Assembly: GCA_039798005.1 (NCBI GenBank)
Contig: JBDKGV010000135.1
Location: forward strand, 1-9,129
DNA: 9,129 bases
Origin: JBDKGV01 sp039798005
GTDB taxonomy: Bacteria; Fibrobacterota; Fibrobacteria; UBA5070
Direction of reading: 5' to 3'
Shown: positions 1-5,923 of the stretch, piece by piece
How the letters are laid out: each line of letters opens with the position of its first letter
Numbering within the stretch: position 1 is the stretch's first letter
Translations under genes and position numbers: made by a program
Notes under the pieces: generated by a model
Told to the model about the DNA's origin: nothing
What the model saw: only the letters and a program-made list of their open reading frames with translations
Database searches by the model: none

Positions 1-187
1 ATCGAATGGGAGTGATGGGCGCCCCCCACCGCCTGCGGTTTGACAGAATCCGTCGCGGCGGGTCGGGCCACGAGGCTAGCGCCCGCAGCCTCCTCGCCCT
101 GCCCGGTCGCGCACGCGTCCTTGCAGGCCTGCGGGGTCTGCGCCCTGCCGGGTCCGTGTCCCTGGCGCGATTTGGACAGGATCTGTC
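1..187. other. Leader region upstream of hflX, content unresolved
   Basis: I cannot assign a gene here with confidence. One plus-strand frame is open from the window edge to a TAG at 195-197 and could be the C-terminus of an upstream gene overlapping the hflX start by 10 bp. Its translation is rich in Arg, Gly and Leu and matches no family I recognise. The other two frames stop at 13-15 and 41-43, and either could equally be the real end of the upstream gene. The stretch is very GC-rich, with an imperfect 13-bp direct repeat (96-108 and 142-154, 12 of 13 matching) and a short palindrome at 123-132. A TTGACA at 40-45 has no -10 partner at normal spacing. Confidence 0.3.
178..181 (+). promoter_or_regulatory. 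Ribosome binding site of hflX
   Basis: AGGA lies 6 nt before the ATG at 188. It supports that start and contrasts with several other genes in the window that lack a Shine-Dalgarno sequence. Confidence 0.55.
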
Positions 188-1324
188 ATGGGCGTAGAAC
201 GCGCCCTGCTGGTGGGCGTCGCCACCCGCGAACAGCCCCTTTCCGACACTCATGAGCACATGAAGGAGCTCGCGCGCCTTGCGTGGACCGCCGGTGCCGA
301 GGTCGTGGGCAGCGTGATCCAGTCGCGCCCTCAGGGCTTCGACTCCACCTCGCTGGTGGGTGCTGGCAAGCTTGCCGAAATCGCAGCGATCTGCGCCGAA
401 GAGAACATCCATCTGGTCATCTTCGACGACGACCTCACCGGTTCACAGGCCAAGGCCATTGAGCGTTCGCTTGGCATCGACCCCGAGACCAAGGATCCGC
501 TCTACCGCGTGCTGGACCGATCCGGCCTGATCCTGGACATCTTCGCGCGCAACGCCCGCACCAAGGAGTCGCGCCTGCAGGTGGAGATCGCCCAGCTCCA
601 GTACATCATGCCGCGCATGACCCGCGCCTGGTCCCACTTGGGACAGCAGGGCGGCGGCATCGGCTCCCGTGGCCCGGGCGAGACCCAGCTGGAAGTCGAC
701 CGTCGTCGCGCCCGCGACCGCTTGGCCATGCTGCGCAAAAGCCTTGTGGAAATCGAAAAGCAGCGCCGGAACCAGGAAGACAAGCGCCGCCGCGAACGCG
801 TCTTCTCGGTCGCCTTGGCCGGTTACACCAACGCCGGCAAGTCCACGCTCCTCAACGCCCTGACCAAGTCCACGGTGCTGGCGCAGGACAAACTTTTTTC
901 CACCTTGGACGCCACGAGTCGCCGGTTGTGGCTTGGCCACCAGGAGGACGGACGCTCGGTCGAATGCGTGATCTCCGACACGGTCGGCTTCATCCGCAAG
1001 CTCCCCCACCACCTGGTCGCCTCGTTCCGTTCCACCCTCTCGGTGGTCGCCTCGGCCGATCTCGTGCTGCAATTGGTGGATGCCTCCGACCCGTTGCGCG
1101 ACGAGGAGATGCGGGTGGCCCGCGAGGTCCTGGACGAGTTGTGCGGCTCGACGGCCCCACGGCACCTGGTCTTCACCCACATCGACCTGCTCGATTCAGT
1201 GGAGCGTGAACGCTTGGCCGACCTCTATCCCGATGCCCTGCAGGTCAGCGGCACCGAGCGCGAGGGCTTGAATCCCTTGCGCGATTTCCTGAAGGACCGT
1301 ACGGTCGCCTTCCGCGCATGGTGA
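188..1324 (+). CDS. hflX: HflX-family ribosome-associated GTPase
   Basis: HflX is a GTPase that binds the 50S subunit and splits stalled or stress-hibernating 70S ribosomes in the cytoplasm. The 378-aa product has the N-terminal HflX domain (about 1-175), including the family signature GPGETQLEVDRR at 162-173. A basic helical linker (about 172-205) follows, then the G domain: P-loop GYTNAGKST (212-220), a TLDATSR switch I region, and DTVGFI (264-269) as G3. The G4 motif is unusual. Where HflX normally has NKxD, this protein has THID (330-333), keeping only the Asp. G5 is VSGT (353-356) rather than the more usual SA-type motif. The length fits short HflX proteins without the C-terminal extension of the E. 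coli protein. The start is supported by an AGGA ribosome-binding site. The stop overlaps the first possible ATG of the next gene. Family assignment is very secure; normal GTP specificity is less so. Confidence 0.96.
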   Translation: MGVERALLVGVATREQPLSDTHEHMKELARLAWTAGAEVVGSVIQSRPQGFDSTSLVGAGKLAEIAAICAEENIHLVIFDDDLTGSQAKAIERSLGIDPETKDPLYRVLDRSGLILDIFARNARTKESRLQVEIAQLQYIMPRMTRAWSHLGQQGGGIGSRGPGETQLEVDRRRARDRLAMLRKSLVEIEKQRRNQEDKRRRERVFSVALAGYTNAGKSTLLNALTKSTVLAQDKLFSTLDATSRRLWLGHQEDGRSVECVISDTVGFIRKLPHHLVASFRSTLSVVASADLVLQLVDASDPLRDEEMRVAREVLDELCGSTAPRHLVFTHIDLLDSVERERLADLYPDALQVSGTEREGLNPLRDFLKDRTVAFRAW

Positions 1325-2247
1325 GCGACAGCAAATTGCTACCTTGCCCTCCCATGTTTTTCCTTCCCGGTTCGCCTGAGGACCTGATCTATCGCGATTA
1401 TGCCCAAAGACTTGGGCACACCACCGAAGTGCCTTCCCCCATGCGCGTCACTCTGTCCGATTTGGCCAATCGATACGATGGCATCTTTCTGGACTCCTAT
1501 GGTGTCCTGAATCGCGCCGGGGAATCCCTTCCAATGGCCGCCGAAGGGGTGGCTTGGCTCAAAAGCCAAGGCAAGATCGTGCGGGTCCTGACCAACAACG
1601 CCGCGCTCTCCGAGGAAGAGAACCGCAAACACCTCAATCACCTTGGCATCCCCCTTGAAGCCGGGGATGTCATTTGTTCCGGCAGCTTGCTTGCCAAGTG
1701 CGTCAAGGACCATGGCATTGAGGGTCCCGTCTTCTTTCTCGGACTTCCCGGAGCACGGACCTACCTCCAGATGGCAGGACTGGAGGAGACCCAGGACCCG
1801 GCCAAGGCAAGCGCGGTCATCCTTGCCAGCACTCGCGGCTACCGCATGCGTCGCATCGGTCAAGCACTTCAGGCCTTGCAGGGCGGAAAGACCCCGCTGA
1901 TCGTCCTCAATCCCGACGCCGTGGCACCTCGCGAAGGTGGCCACATGTTCCGCGTCTCCGGAGTCACCGCCCGCTCGCTCCATGCCCGCACCGGATGCCC
2001 GGTTCATCTTCTGGGCAAGCCGTTCCCCGAGATGTACGCCTTGGCGATGGAGCGCACTGGCCTGACCGCCGATCGATGCCTCATGATCGGCGACACCCTC
2101 GCCACCGACATCCTCGGGGCGCGCACTGCGGGGTTCGGAGCGGCATTGGTGCTCACGGGAGTCACGCCCGAGGCGACCGCGCTCACCCAAGCCAAGGAAC
2201 AGCGCCTTTGGCCCGACTTCCTGTTGCCCGATCTCTCCCCTCCCTGA
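1318..2247 (+). CDS. HAD superfamily subclass IIA hydrolase
   Basis: This is a probable cytoplasmic phosphatase of the NagD/TIGR01459-like HAD-IIA group; the substrate is unknown. With the first ATG it has 309 aa. Motif I is LDSYGVL, with nucleophile D59. The second Asp of the usual DxD is replaced by Tyr, as happens (often Trp) in TIGR01459-type proteins. Motif II is LTNN (T92), motif III is the Lys of LGKPFPEM (K234), and motif IV is GDTLATD (258-264), followed by the typical ARTAGFG stretch. The large cap between T92 and K234 fits subclass IIA. The start is uncertain. ATG 1318 overlaps the hflX stop and suggests coupling. ATG 1354 has a TACCTT hexamer just upstream. ATG 1441 begins exactly at the conserved core. 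None has a Shine-Dalgarno sequence. The first 41 residues are not part of the canonical fold. The gene converges with fliN, leaving 18 bp between stops. Confidence 0.85.
   Translation: MVSDSKLLPCPPMFFLPGSPEDLIYRDYAQRLGHTTEVPSPMRVTLSDLANRYDGIFLDSYGVLNRAGESLPMAAEGVAWLKSQGKIVRVLTNNAALSEEENRKHLNHLGIPLEAGDVICSGSLLAKCVKDHGIEGPVFFLGLPGARTYLQMAGLEETQDPAKASAVILASTRGYRMRRIGQALQALQGGKTPLIVLNPDAVAPREGGHMFRVSGVTARSLHARTGCPVHLLGKPFPEMYALAMERTGLTADRCLMIGDTLATDILGARTAGFGAALVLTGVTPEATALTQAKEQRLWPDFLLPDLSPP
1337..1345 (+). promoter_or_regulatory. Possible extended -10 element for an internal HAD start
   Basis: TGC followed by TACCTT (1340-1345) resembles an extended -10 element. It ends 8 bp before the in-frame ATG at 1354, so a transcript would begin about 2 nt before that ATG. 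No -35 is evident. The same TACCTT hexamer lies 6 bp before yceD. This is inference from position only, since the site would lie inside the coding region if translation starts at 1318. Confidence 0.25.
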
Positions 2248-2265
2248 CTTCAGGAAAGGAACGGC

Positions 2266-2556
2266 TCACATCAGCTTGAGCCGCTCTTCGGGGGAAAGCA
2301 GGGTGATCAACCGCACGGCAAAGTGGTTGTTCACCACCACGACCTCACCCTTGGCGATGCAACGACCATTGATGAGCACATCGACGGCTTCTCCGGCCAA
2401 GCGATCCAGCTCGATGATCTGCTCTTCGCCAAGGTTGATCAGTTGATCGAGCGTGAGCTTGGCATGGCCCAACACCAGATGCACCGGCACCCGGATGTCT
2501 TGCAGCTGCTCGAGATCGAGCGAGCGGCGCATGGACCGACGGTAGGTAGTATCCAC
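2266..2556 (-). CDS. fliN: FliN-type flagellar motor switch protein (SpoA domain)
   Basis: FliN forms, with FliM and FliG, the C-ring at the cytoplasmic base of the flagellar motor, which controls rotation direction and helps receive export cargo. The 96-aa product is almost entirely one SpoA (surface presentation of antigens) domain, roughly residues 18-88. Its signature is the stretch IIELDRLAGEAVDVLINGR (47-65) followed by IAKGEVVVVNNHFAVRL, which matches the FliN consensus closely. The short N-terminus before the domain is basic. The start is GTG at 2556. A TAAACT hexamer ends 6 bp upstream of it, and the only purine run (AAGG) touches the GTG, too close for a normal ribosome-binding site. 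An ATG at codon 9 is possible. No FliM, FliP or other flagellar gene lies within the window, so it looks monocistronic or at most follows the outer-membrane gene 63 bp upstream. A type III secretion SctQ-like role is less likely. Confidence 0.88.
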   Translation of the reverse strand: MDTTYRRSMRRSLDLEQLQDIRVPVHLVLGHAKLTLDQLINLGEEQIIELDRLAGEAVDVLINGRCIAKGEVVVVNNHFAVRLITLLSPEERLKLM

Positions 2557-2562
2557 CCTTAC

Positions 2563-2568
2563 AGTTTA
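2563..2568 (-). promoter_or_regulatory. Candidate -10 element of fliN (leaderless position)
   Basis: On the minus strand TAAACT is followed by 6 nt (GTAAGG) and then the GTG start, so transcription would begin at the G of the start codon. No good -35 is seen 16-18 bp upstream. Confidence 0.35.
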
Positions 2569-2619
2569 CCTTATTTCAGATTGTCATGCACGCAGGTCTT
2601 GCAGTTCTTTTTCGCCGCC

Positions 2620-3309
2620 TCAGAACCCGAATCCAAGTGCCATGTTCATTCCGAATTGCGGGGTCCCTGCAAGGTAGCCGGCATAGCTTGAGACCTCGGA
2701 AATCTTCTTGGTGGTCCGCTCGCCCGTCGAGAACTTGACTTCGTTGTACGAGTCGTCCCAAGGAAGGTAGCCGATGCCCGCATTCCAATCCAGCGTCAAG
2801 GCCCCAAAGCGCCGGTTGCTCCCGAAATAGAGCATCGCACCCAATCGGTTCTGCTCAACCGTCCCGCGCTTCTTCGGGCTGGATCCGGTCGCCTTGGCAA
2901 GATCCAGGTTGAGGACAGGCTGCAGGTAGATGCCATGGAAGGCGTTGAGCGGATACCAACGCACGCCAGCCATCACATCGAAATAGCGCACCTCGACATC
3001 ATAGCCGTCCACCTTCATTCCCACGCTCTGGTAGCTGATCGTTCCAATGCCGGCAAGGTGAGGAATGATCAGACGCTCATAGTCCACTTGGACGCTGACG
3101 AGGTCGTAGGGCAGAAACACCGAGGTCGCCATGGCCACGATGCTCTGCGGATGGAAATAGAGCGTGTTCATCGCCCCTTCATGCGCCGGCCCTTTCGTCG
3201 ACGCCGAGGTGACGGCGCTGCCGGTTGCGCTGGAATCCTGCGCGGCCAAGGCTTTTGCAGGGAAGGTGGCAAGAGCGAGCATGGCAAGAGCAAGGCGACT
3301 TGGTTTCAT
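2620..3309 (-). CDS. Predicted outer-membrane beta-barrel-like protein
   Basis: I do not recognise a named family. The 229-aa product has a signal peptide: basic start MKPSR, a hydrophobic run of Leu/Ala to about residue 19, and an AxA-type cleavage site near residue 22-23. A Ser/Thr/Ala-rich linker (24-45) follows. The mature part alternates polar and hydrophobic residues with aromatic ends, as in small beta-barrels: for example LVSVQVDYERLI (70-81), DGYDVEVRYFDVMAGVRWYP (101-120), GIYLQPVLNLDLA (126-138) and ALTLDWNAGIGYLPW (170-184). It ends in FGMNMALGFGF, with a C-terminal Phe and alternating hydrophobics as expected of a BAM recognition signal. This suggests an eight-strand-size barrel or an outer-membrane-associated structural protein. 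The ATG at 3309 has no proper Shine-Dalgarno sequence but a TAGATT hexamer 6 bp upstream. It is divergent from the lipoprotein gene across a region with a CRP/FNR-like site. Confidence 0.75.
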   Translation of the reverse strand: MKPSRLALAMLALATFPAKALAAQDSSATGSAVTSASTKGPAHEGAMNTLYFHPQSIVAMATSVFLPYDLVSVQVDYERLIIPHLAGIGTISYQSVGMKVDGYDVEVRYFDVMAGVRWYPLNAFHGIYLQPVLNLDLAKATGSSPKKRGTVEQNRLGAMLYFGSNRRFGALTLDWNAGIGYLPWDDSYNEVKFSTGERTTKKISEVSSYAGYLAGTPQFGMNMALGFGF

Positions 3310-3315
3310 GCCCCA

Positions 3316-3321
3316 AATCTA
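3316..3321 (-). promoter_or_regulatory. Candidate -10 element of the outer-membrane protein gene
   Basis: On the minus strand TAGATT is followed by TGGGGC and then ATG at 3309, placing the expected transcription start exactly on the A of the start codon. The GGGG is too close to the ATG to serve as a normal ribosome-binding site. No convincing -35 is seen. Confidence 0.38.
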
Positions 3322-3375
3322 GAACTCGGCGTTTGCCATGGACGAAGGATTCAAGACATGGTTCTCCGTCGAAAA

Positions 3376-3391
3376 AGTGATGTAGATCACA
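3376..3391. promoter_or_regulatory. CRP/FNR-family operator-like palindrome
   Basis: AGTGA-TGTAGA-TCACA matches the CRP consensus TGTGA-N6-TCACA at 9 of 10 conserved positions, and the core GTGATGTAGATCAC also resembles the extended E. coli CRP site. Its centre (3383.5) lies about 74 bp upstream of the start of the minus-strand outer-membrane gene and about 140 bp upstream of the plus-strand lipoprotein ATG. It would sit near -82 of the promoter proposed for the latter. It probably binds a CRP/FNR-family regulator. Which one, and whether it acts on one gene or both, is inference. Confidence 0.5.
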
Positions 3392-3420
3392 GTTTCAACG
3401 GATCTGAGGACGACATCGCC

Positions 3421-3432
3421 CCAAGGCCTTGG
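3421..3432. repeat. Perfect 12-bp palindrome CCAAGGCCTTGG
   Basis: This is a perfect inverted repeat with no spacer in the divergent intergenic region. Its right end overlaps the TTGGAG that could serve as the -35 of the lipoprotein promoter, so it is placed like a repressor operator. No second copy is seen in the window. Confidence 0.35.
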
Positions 3433-3459
3433 AGAATCCTTCAAGGGTGCGTAAATACT
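3429..3459 (+). promoter_or_regulatory. Weak candidate promoter of the lipoprotein gene
   Basis: TTGGAG (3429-3434) is followed after 17 bp by TAAATA (3452-3457), with AATACT (3454-3459) as an alternative -10. Each element is a poor match to consensus, but this is the most AT-rich patch in the intergenic region. It would give a leader of roughly 60 nt containing the GAGG ribosome-binding site. Confidence 0.25.
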
Positions 3460-3513
3460 GCAAGCTCTTCCATCTGACACCCGTCGAGGTGGAATGCCTA
3501 AACCATCCTTCTT

Positions 3514-3517
3514 GAGG
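3514..3517 (+). promoter_or_regulatory. Ribosome binding site of the lipoprotein gene
   Basis: GAGG ends 5 nt before the ATG at 3523 and supports that start, which also places the lipobox correctly. Confidence 0.6.
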
Positions 3518-3522
3518 TTTGA

Positions 3523-5271
3523 ATGACTCGTTCGTTGAAGATTCTCGCCCTCGTGCCTGCCGCCATGCTTGTGGTTGGTTGCGATGACACCACCACCAAT
3601 TCGACCTCCGAAACCAAAACGACGGAGACCCAGTCCCAGTCGTACGCGGACACGAAGTCCAAGGGAGCGATCATCCTGACGATGCGCGACCTCGTGACTG
3701 GCTCGTTCCTTTCCGGCGTGAGCGCATCCCTCTTGGGCAACACCGCAATCAACGCCACCAGCAACGCCTCAGGCATTGCCATCTTCGACTCGGTGGCTCC
3801 CGGTTCGCGCCTGGTCCGGATCGAGAAGGAAGGCTACGCTGGCCGCATCGTATCCGCCGACCTTGCCGACGGAGCCAGCGAAGTGCCCCGTGTGCATGAT
3901 GTCAGCCTCGAAGTGACGCTTCCCAAACTGGGCGCCACCGTTGTCGGCAAGGTCTACTTCACCGACAAGCTCGGCAATCGCAATGCCGACTCGGGTGCCA
4001 CCGTGTACCTCGACTACGCAGGCAACGACTGGACCAACGGCCACTTCTCCACGGTCACGGACAAGGACGGCAACTACACCTTCAAGAACCTCCCTGAGGA
4101 CATCGAGCTGAACGTCACCGTCCGTTCGCAATTGCTGGCCAGCGGAGTCTTCGCTCCCTCCGGGTCGGCTCGGATCTCCGGACTGAAGTCCGACGAGGTG
4201 CGCAACCTCAAGTCGATCAACCTGAGCATCGACGCCGAGGCGTTCGAACTCCTGACCACCTCGATCGATGCCTTGCCGGAAAATCAAAGCGTCTCCATCC
4301 ACTTCTCCAGTGCCGTCGACACCTTGGCCCTTCGCAAGGGCGACATCGCCGTGACTTCCGGGACCAAGGATGTCGCCATCCTGCCCACCTGGAGCAATGG
4401 CAACAAGACCCTGACCCTCAAGCCCTTCAGCGGCACCTGGATCACGGGAACCAACAGCATCGAGCTGTCCTTGAAGTCCCCGTTGGGCCAATCCCTCAGC
4501 AAGAGCCTGACCTTCACGGCCGGCACCGTGGGTGCCTTGCCCAACGTCGTGGCCGGTCTGCAGTCCAAGGCCACCATCCTTGGCAAGGAAAAGATCAACG
4601 CTGTCGATGGAAACACGGCATCGGTGAACTTCTTCTGGAACAAGGCCGCCAACGCGGACGGTTACGTTCTCTACAAGAAGGCTCGCAATGAGAACGCCTT
4701 CACGAAGATCGGCGAGACCTCCGACGGCAAGGACACCTCCTATGCCCTGAATACCGCCGAGATGTTCGACAAGGGCGACACCGTGATCTTCACGGTCGTC
4801 TCGTTCAATGCCAAGGGCTTTGCCGCGATCGAGTCGGCTCCCAAGCTGACCCTGACCGACATCATCGCTCCGAAGCTGATCGCCGATCCGGGAGACTTCG
4901 CCGTCCCCGCTGAAATGAACAACTCCGGTTCCATGAAGGATTCGATCAAGACCAACAGCTTGACATTCGACTTCTCCGAGCCCGTCGACACCACGGCGCG
5001 TCCGGTCTTCTCGATGTCCAACAACATCAATGCCGCCGTCAAGAAGGCAAGCGACGACTCCCTCGCCATCGTGTGGGAATGGGTCTCCAAGACTCAGGGC
5101 AAGGCCACCTTGGTCGTGATGCCCAAGTACGACGCCACCGGACTTGACATCGACATCGACGTCAATCTCGGCGCCATCAAGGACGAGAACGGACTGGTCG
5201 CCACCCCGCAAAAGGCCGAGTTCGCAACCCTGCGCGCCAAGCAGGCCGCACCGGTCGTCGTCACTCCCTGA
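3523..5271 (+). CDS. Modular surface lipoprotein (CarboxypepD_reg, Ig-like and FN3-like domains)
   Basis: This is a predicted exported lipoprotein of 582 aa with no enzymatic motif. The signal sequence MTRSLKILAL...LVVGC has a good lipobox, with the lipidated Cys at residue 20. A Thr/Ser-rich linker (about 21-47) follows. Two carboxypeptidase-regulatory-like/CnaB-like beta-sandwich modules can be seen: about 48-130 (IFDSVAPGSRLVRIEKEGY, typical of this fold) and about 137-235 (ATVYLDY...DKDGNYTFKNLPE). Next come an Ig-like module with SIHFSSAVDT (about 245-333), an FN3-like module with ADGYVLYKKA (about 345-445), and a second Ig-like module with LTFDFSEPVDT (about 447-570). Such proteins usually display binding or structural modules at the cell surface or in the periplasm. 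The residues after Cys20 are Asp-Asp; in enterobacteria Asp at +2 retains lipoproteins at the inner membrane, but that rule may not hold here. The gene is monocistronic, with a ribosome-binding site upstream and a strong terminator downstream. Confidence 0.85.
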   Translation: MTRSLKILALVPAAMLVVGCDDTTTNSTSETKTTETQSQSYADTKSKGAIILTMRDLVTGSFLSGVSASLLGNTAINATSNASGIAIFDSVAPGSRLVRIEKEGYAGRIVSADLADGASEVPRVHDVSLEVTLPKLGATVVGKVYFTDKLGNRNADSGATVYLDYAGNDWTNGHFSTVTDKDGNYTFKNLPEDIELNVTVRSQLLASGVFAPSGSARISGLKSDEVRNLKSINLSIDAEAFELLTTSIDALPENQSVSIHFSSAVDTLALRKGDIAVTSGTKDVAILPTWSNGNKTLTLKPFSGTWITGTNSIELSLKSPLGQSLSKSLTFTAGTVGALPNVVAGLQSKATILGKEKINAVDGNTASVNFFWNKAANADGYVLYKKARNENAFTKIGETSDGKDTSYALNTAEMFDKGDTVIFTVVSFNAKGFAAIESAPKLTLTDIIAPKLIADPGDFAVPAEMNNSGSMKDSIKTNSLTFDFSEPVDTTARPVFSMSNNINAAVKKASDDSLAIVWEWVSKTQGKATLVVMPKYDATGLDIDIDVNLGAIKDENGLVATPQKAEFATLRAKQAAPVVVTP

Positions 5272-5293
5272 TCTGAGCAGTCACTGAATCTCC

Positions 5294-5328
5294 GGCCCCG
5301 GCACCGTTGGCGTGTCGGGGCCTTTTTT
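5294..5328 (+). terminator. Strong intrinsic terminator
   Basis: An 11-bp stem (5294-5304 with 5312-5322, containing GGCCCCG/CGGGGCC and one G-T wobble) and a 7-nt loop are followed directly by six T residues (5323-5328). It lies 22 bp after the lipoprotein stop and separates that gene from the yceD operon. Confidence 0.93.
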
Positions 5329-5344
5329 GTGCCCAGCGCAATTC

Positions 5345-5366
5345 ACCTTGTGCAGTTACCTTGTGC
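5345..5366 (+). repeat. Direct repeat overlapping the yceD promoter and start
   Basis: ACCTTGTGC occurs at 5345-5353 and again at 5358-5366, a period of 13 bp. The second copy includes most of the proposed -10 hexamer and ends 2 nt before the ATG. It could be an operator for tandem binding or a local duplication. Confidence 0.4.
5357..5362 (+). promoter_or_regulatory. Candidate -10 element of the yceD operon (leaderless position)
   Basis: TACCTT is followed by 6 nt (GTGCTT) and then the ATG at 5369, so transcription would start at the start codon. The upstream terminator isolates this gene, so a promoter must exist in the 40 bp between terminator and ATG. No Shine-Dalgarno sequence is present. 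Confidence 0.42.
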
Positions 5367-5368
5367 TT

Positions 5369-5923
5369 ATGAGTAGCGCTCACAAGACTGCAGCACTGTT
5401 TCCGATCGGCCTCTGGCGCGACGGAACCCACAAGATCGACCTTTCATTCCCGGCGGAGCAGTGCCCGGAGCTGGTTGAGGCCGGCGCTCTTGGAACGGTG
5501 GCCGTGCGTGGCAAATCCGACTCCACAGGAAGCCGACTCTGGCTCGACTTGACCATGACCGTCACCGTCATCGCCAATTGCGCCCGAAGTCTCGACGATT
5601 TTGAACTCACCTACGACGCCCCGGTGCGACTCATCGTCTTGCGTGGCCTGCATATCCCCCATGTCGAGTGGGATTACGAGGGCGAAGAGGAATTCACCGT
5701 CTCCGTGCCGGAAACCCATGTCGAGCTCGATGTGGGCGAACTCCTGCGCCAGTGCCTGGAACTCGAGCGCCCCCTGCACACCATCAAGCCCGGCGTCGAT
5801 CTCCCCGATGGCGTCGAGCCCGAGGATGTCCCTTTGCCGGTTCTCAAGGACGATGACGAGGAGACCAAGGAAGAACCCATCGACCCTCGCTGGGCTGCCT
5901 TGAAAAAACTGCGCAAGCCGTGA
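5369..5923 (+). CDS. yceD: YceD/DUF177 family protein
   Basis: The 184-aa product fits the DUF177 (YceD) family, small cytoplasmic proteins linked to 23S rRNA/large-subunit maturation. The strongest sign is the C-terminal block DPRWAALKKLRK (172-183) after an acidic linker, which is characteristic of DUF177. Other signs are the central beta-rich region with LDLTMTVTVIANCARSLDDF (59-78), a degenerate form of the family's Cx(R)CL motif with only C71 kept, and the later VELDVGELLRQCLELERPL (118-136), which corresponds to the conserved helix before the 'Plkp' motif. YceD genes usually precede rpmF (ribosomal protein L32); here no rpmF follows. I chose ATG 5369 because an upstream in-frame GTG lies inside the terminator hairpin. 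The stop shares 4 bp (GTGA) with the start of the glycosyltransferase gene, indicating translational coupling. Confidence 0.72.
   Translation: MSSAHKTAALFPIGLWRDGTHKIDLSFPAEQCPELVEAGALGTVAVRGKSDSTGSRLWLDLTMTVTVIANCARSLDDFELTYDAPVRLIVLRGLHIPHVEWDYEGEEEFTVSVPETHVELDVGELLRQCLELERPLHTIKPGVDLPDGVEPEDVPLPVLKDDDEETKEEPIDPRWAALKKLRKP

Noticed and set aside
40..255. Open frame starting at 40 and overlapping hflX
   Set aside because: It runs 68 bp into hflX in another frame, has no ribosome-binding site and has biased composition without motifs.
443..1180. Minus-strand open frame opposite hflX
   Set aside because: It is a shadow of the conserved HflX coding sequence, with repetitive Gly/Ala/Arg composition.
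1339..2190. Minus-strand open frame opposite the HAD hydrolase
   Set aside because: The plus strand carries all four HAD motifs; the antisense product has no recognisable feature.
2248..2265. Bidirectional terminator between the HAD gene and fliN
   Set aside because: The 18-bp gap has no inverted repeat or T run, so no terminator can be supported there.
3769..5211. 480-codon open frame on the minus strand across the lipoprotein gene
   Set aside because: Its translation is a Gly/Asp/Val-rich sequence with no motif, typical of the antisense shadow of a GC-rich gene; the plus-strand product has a lipobox, domains, a ribosome-binding site and a terminator.
5312..5368. Earlier GTG start for yceD
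   Set aside because: It lies inside the 3' arm of the intrinsic terminator and would add 19 residues not expected in the family.
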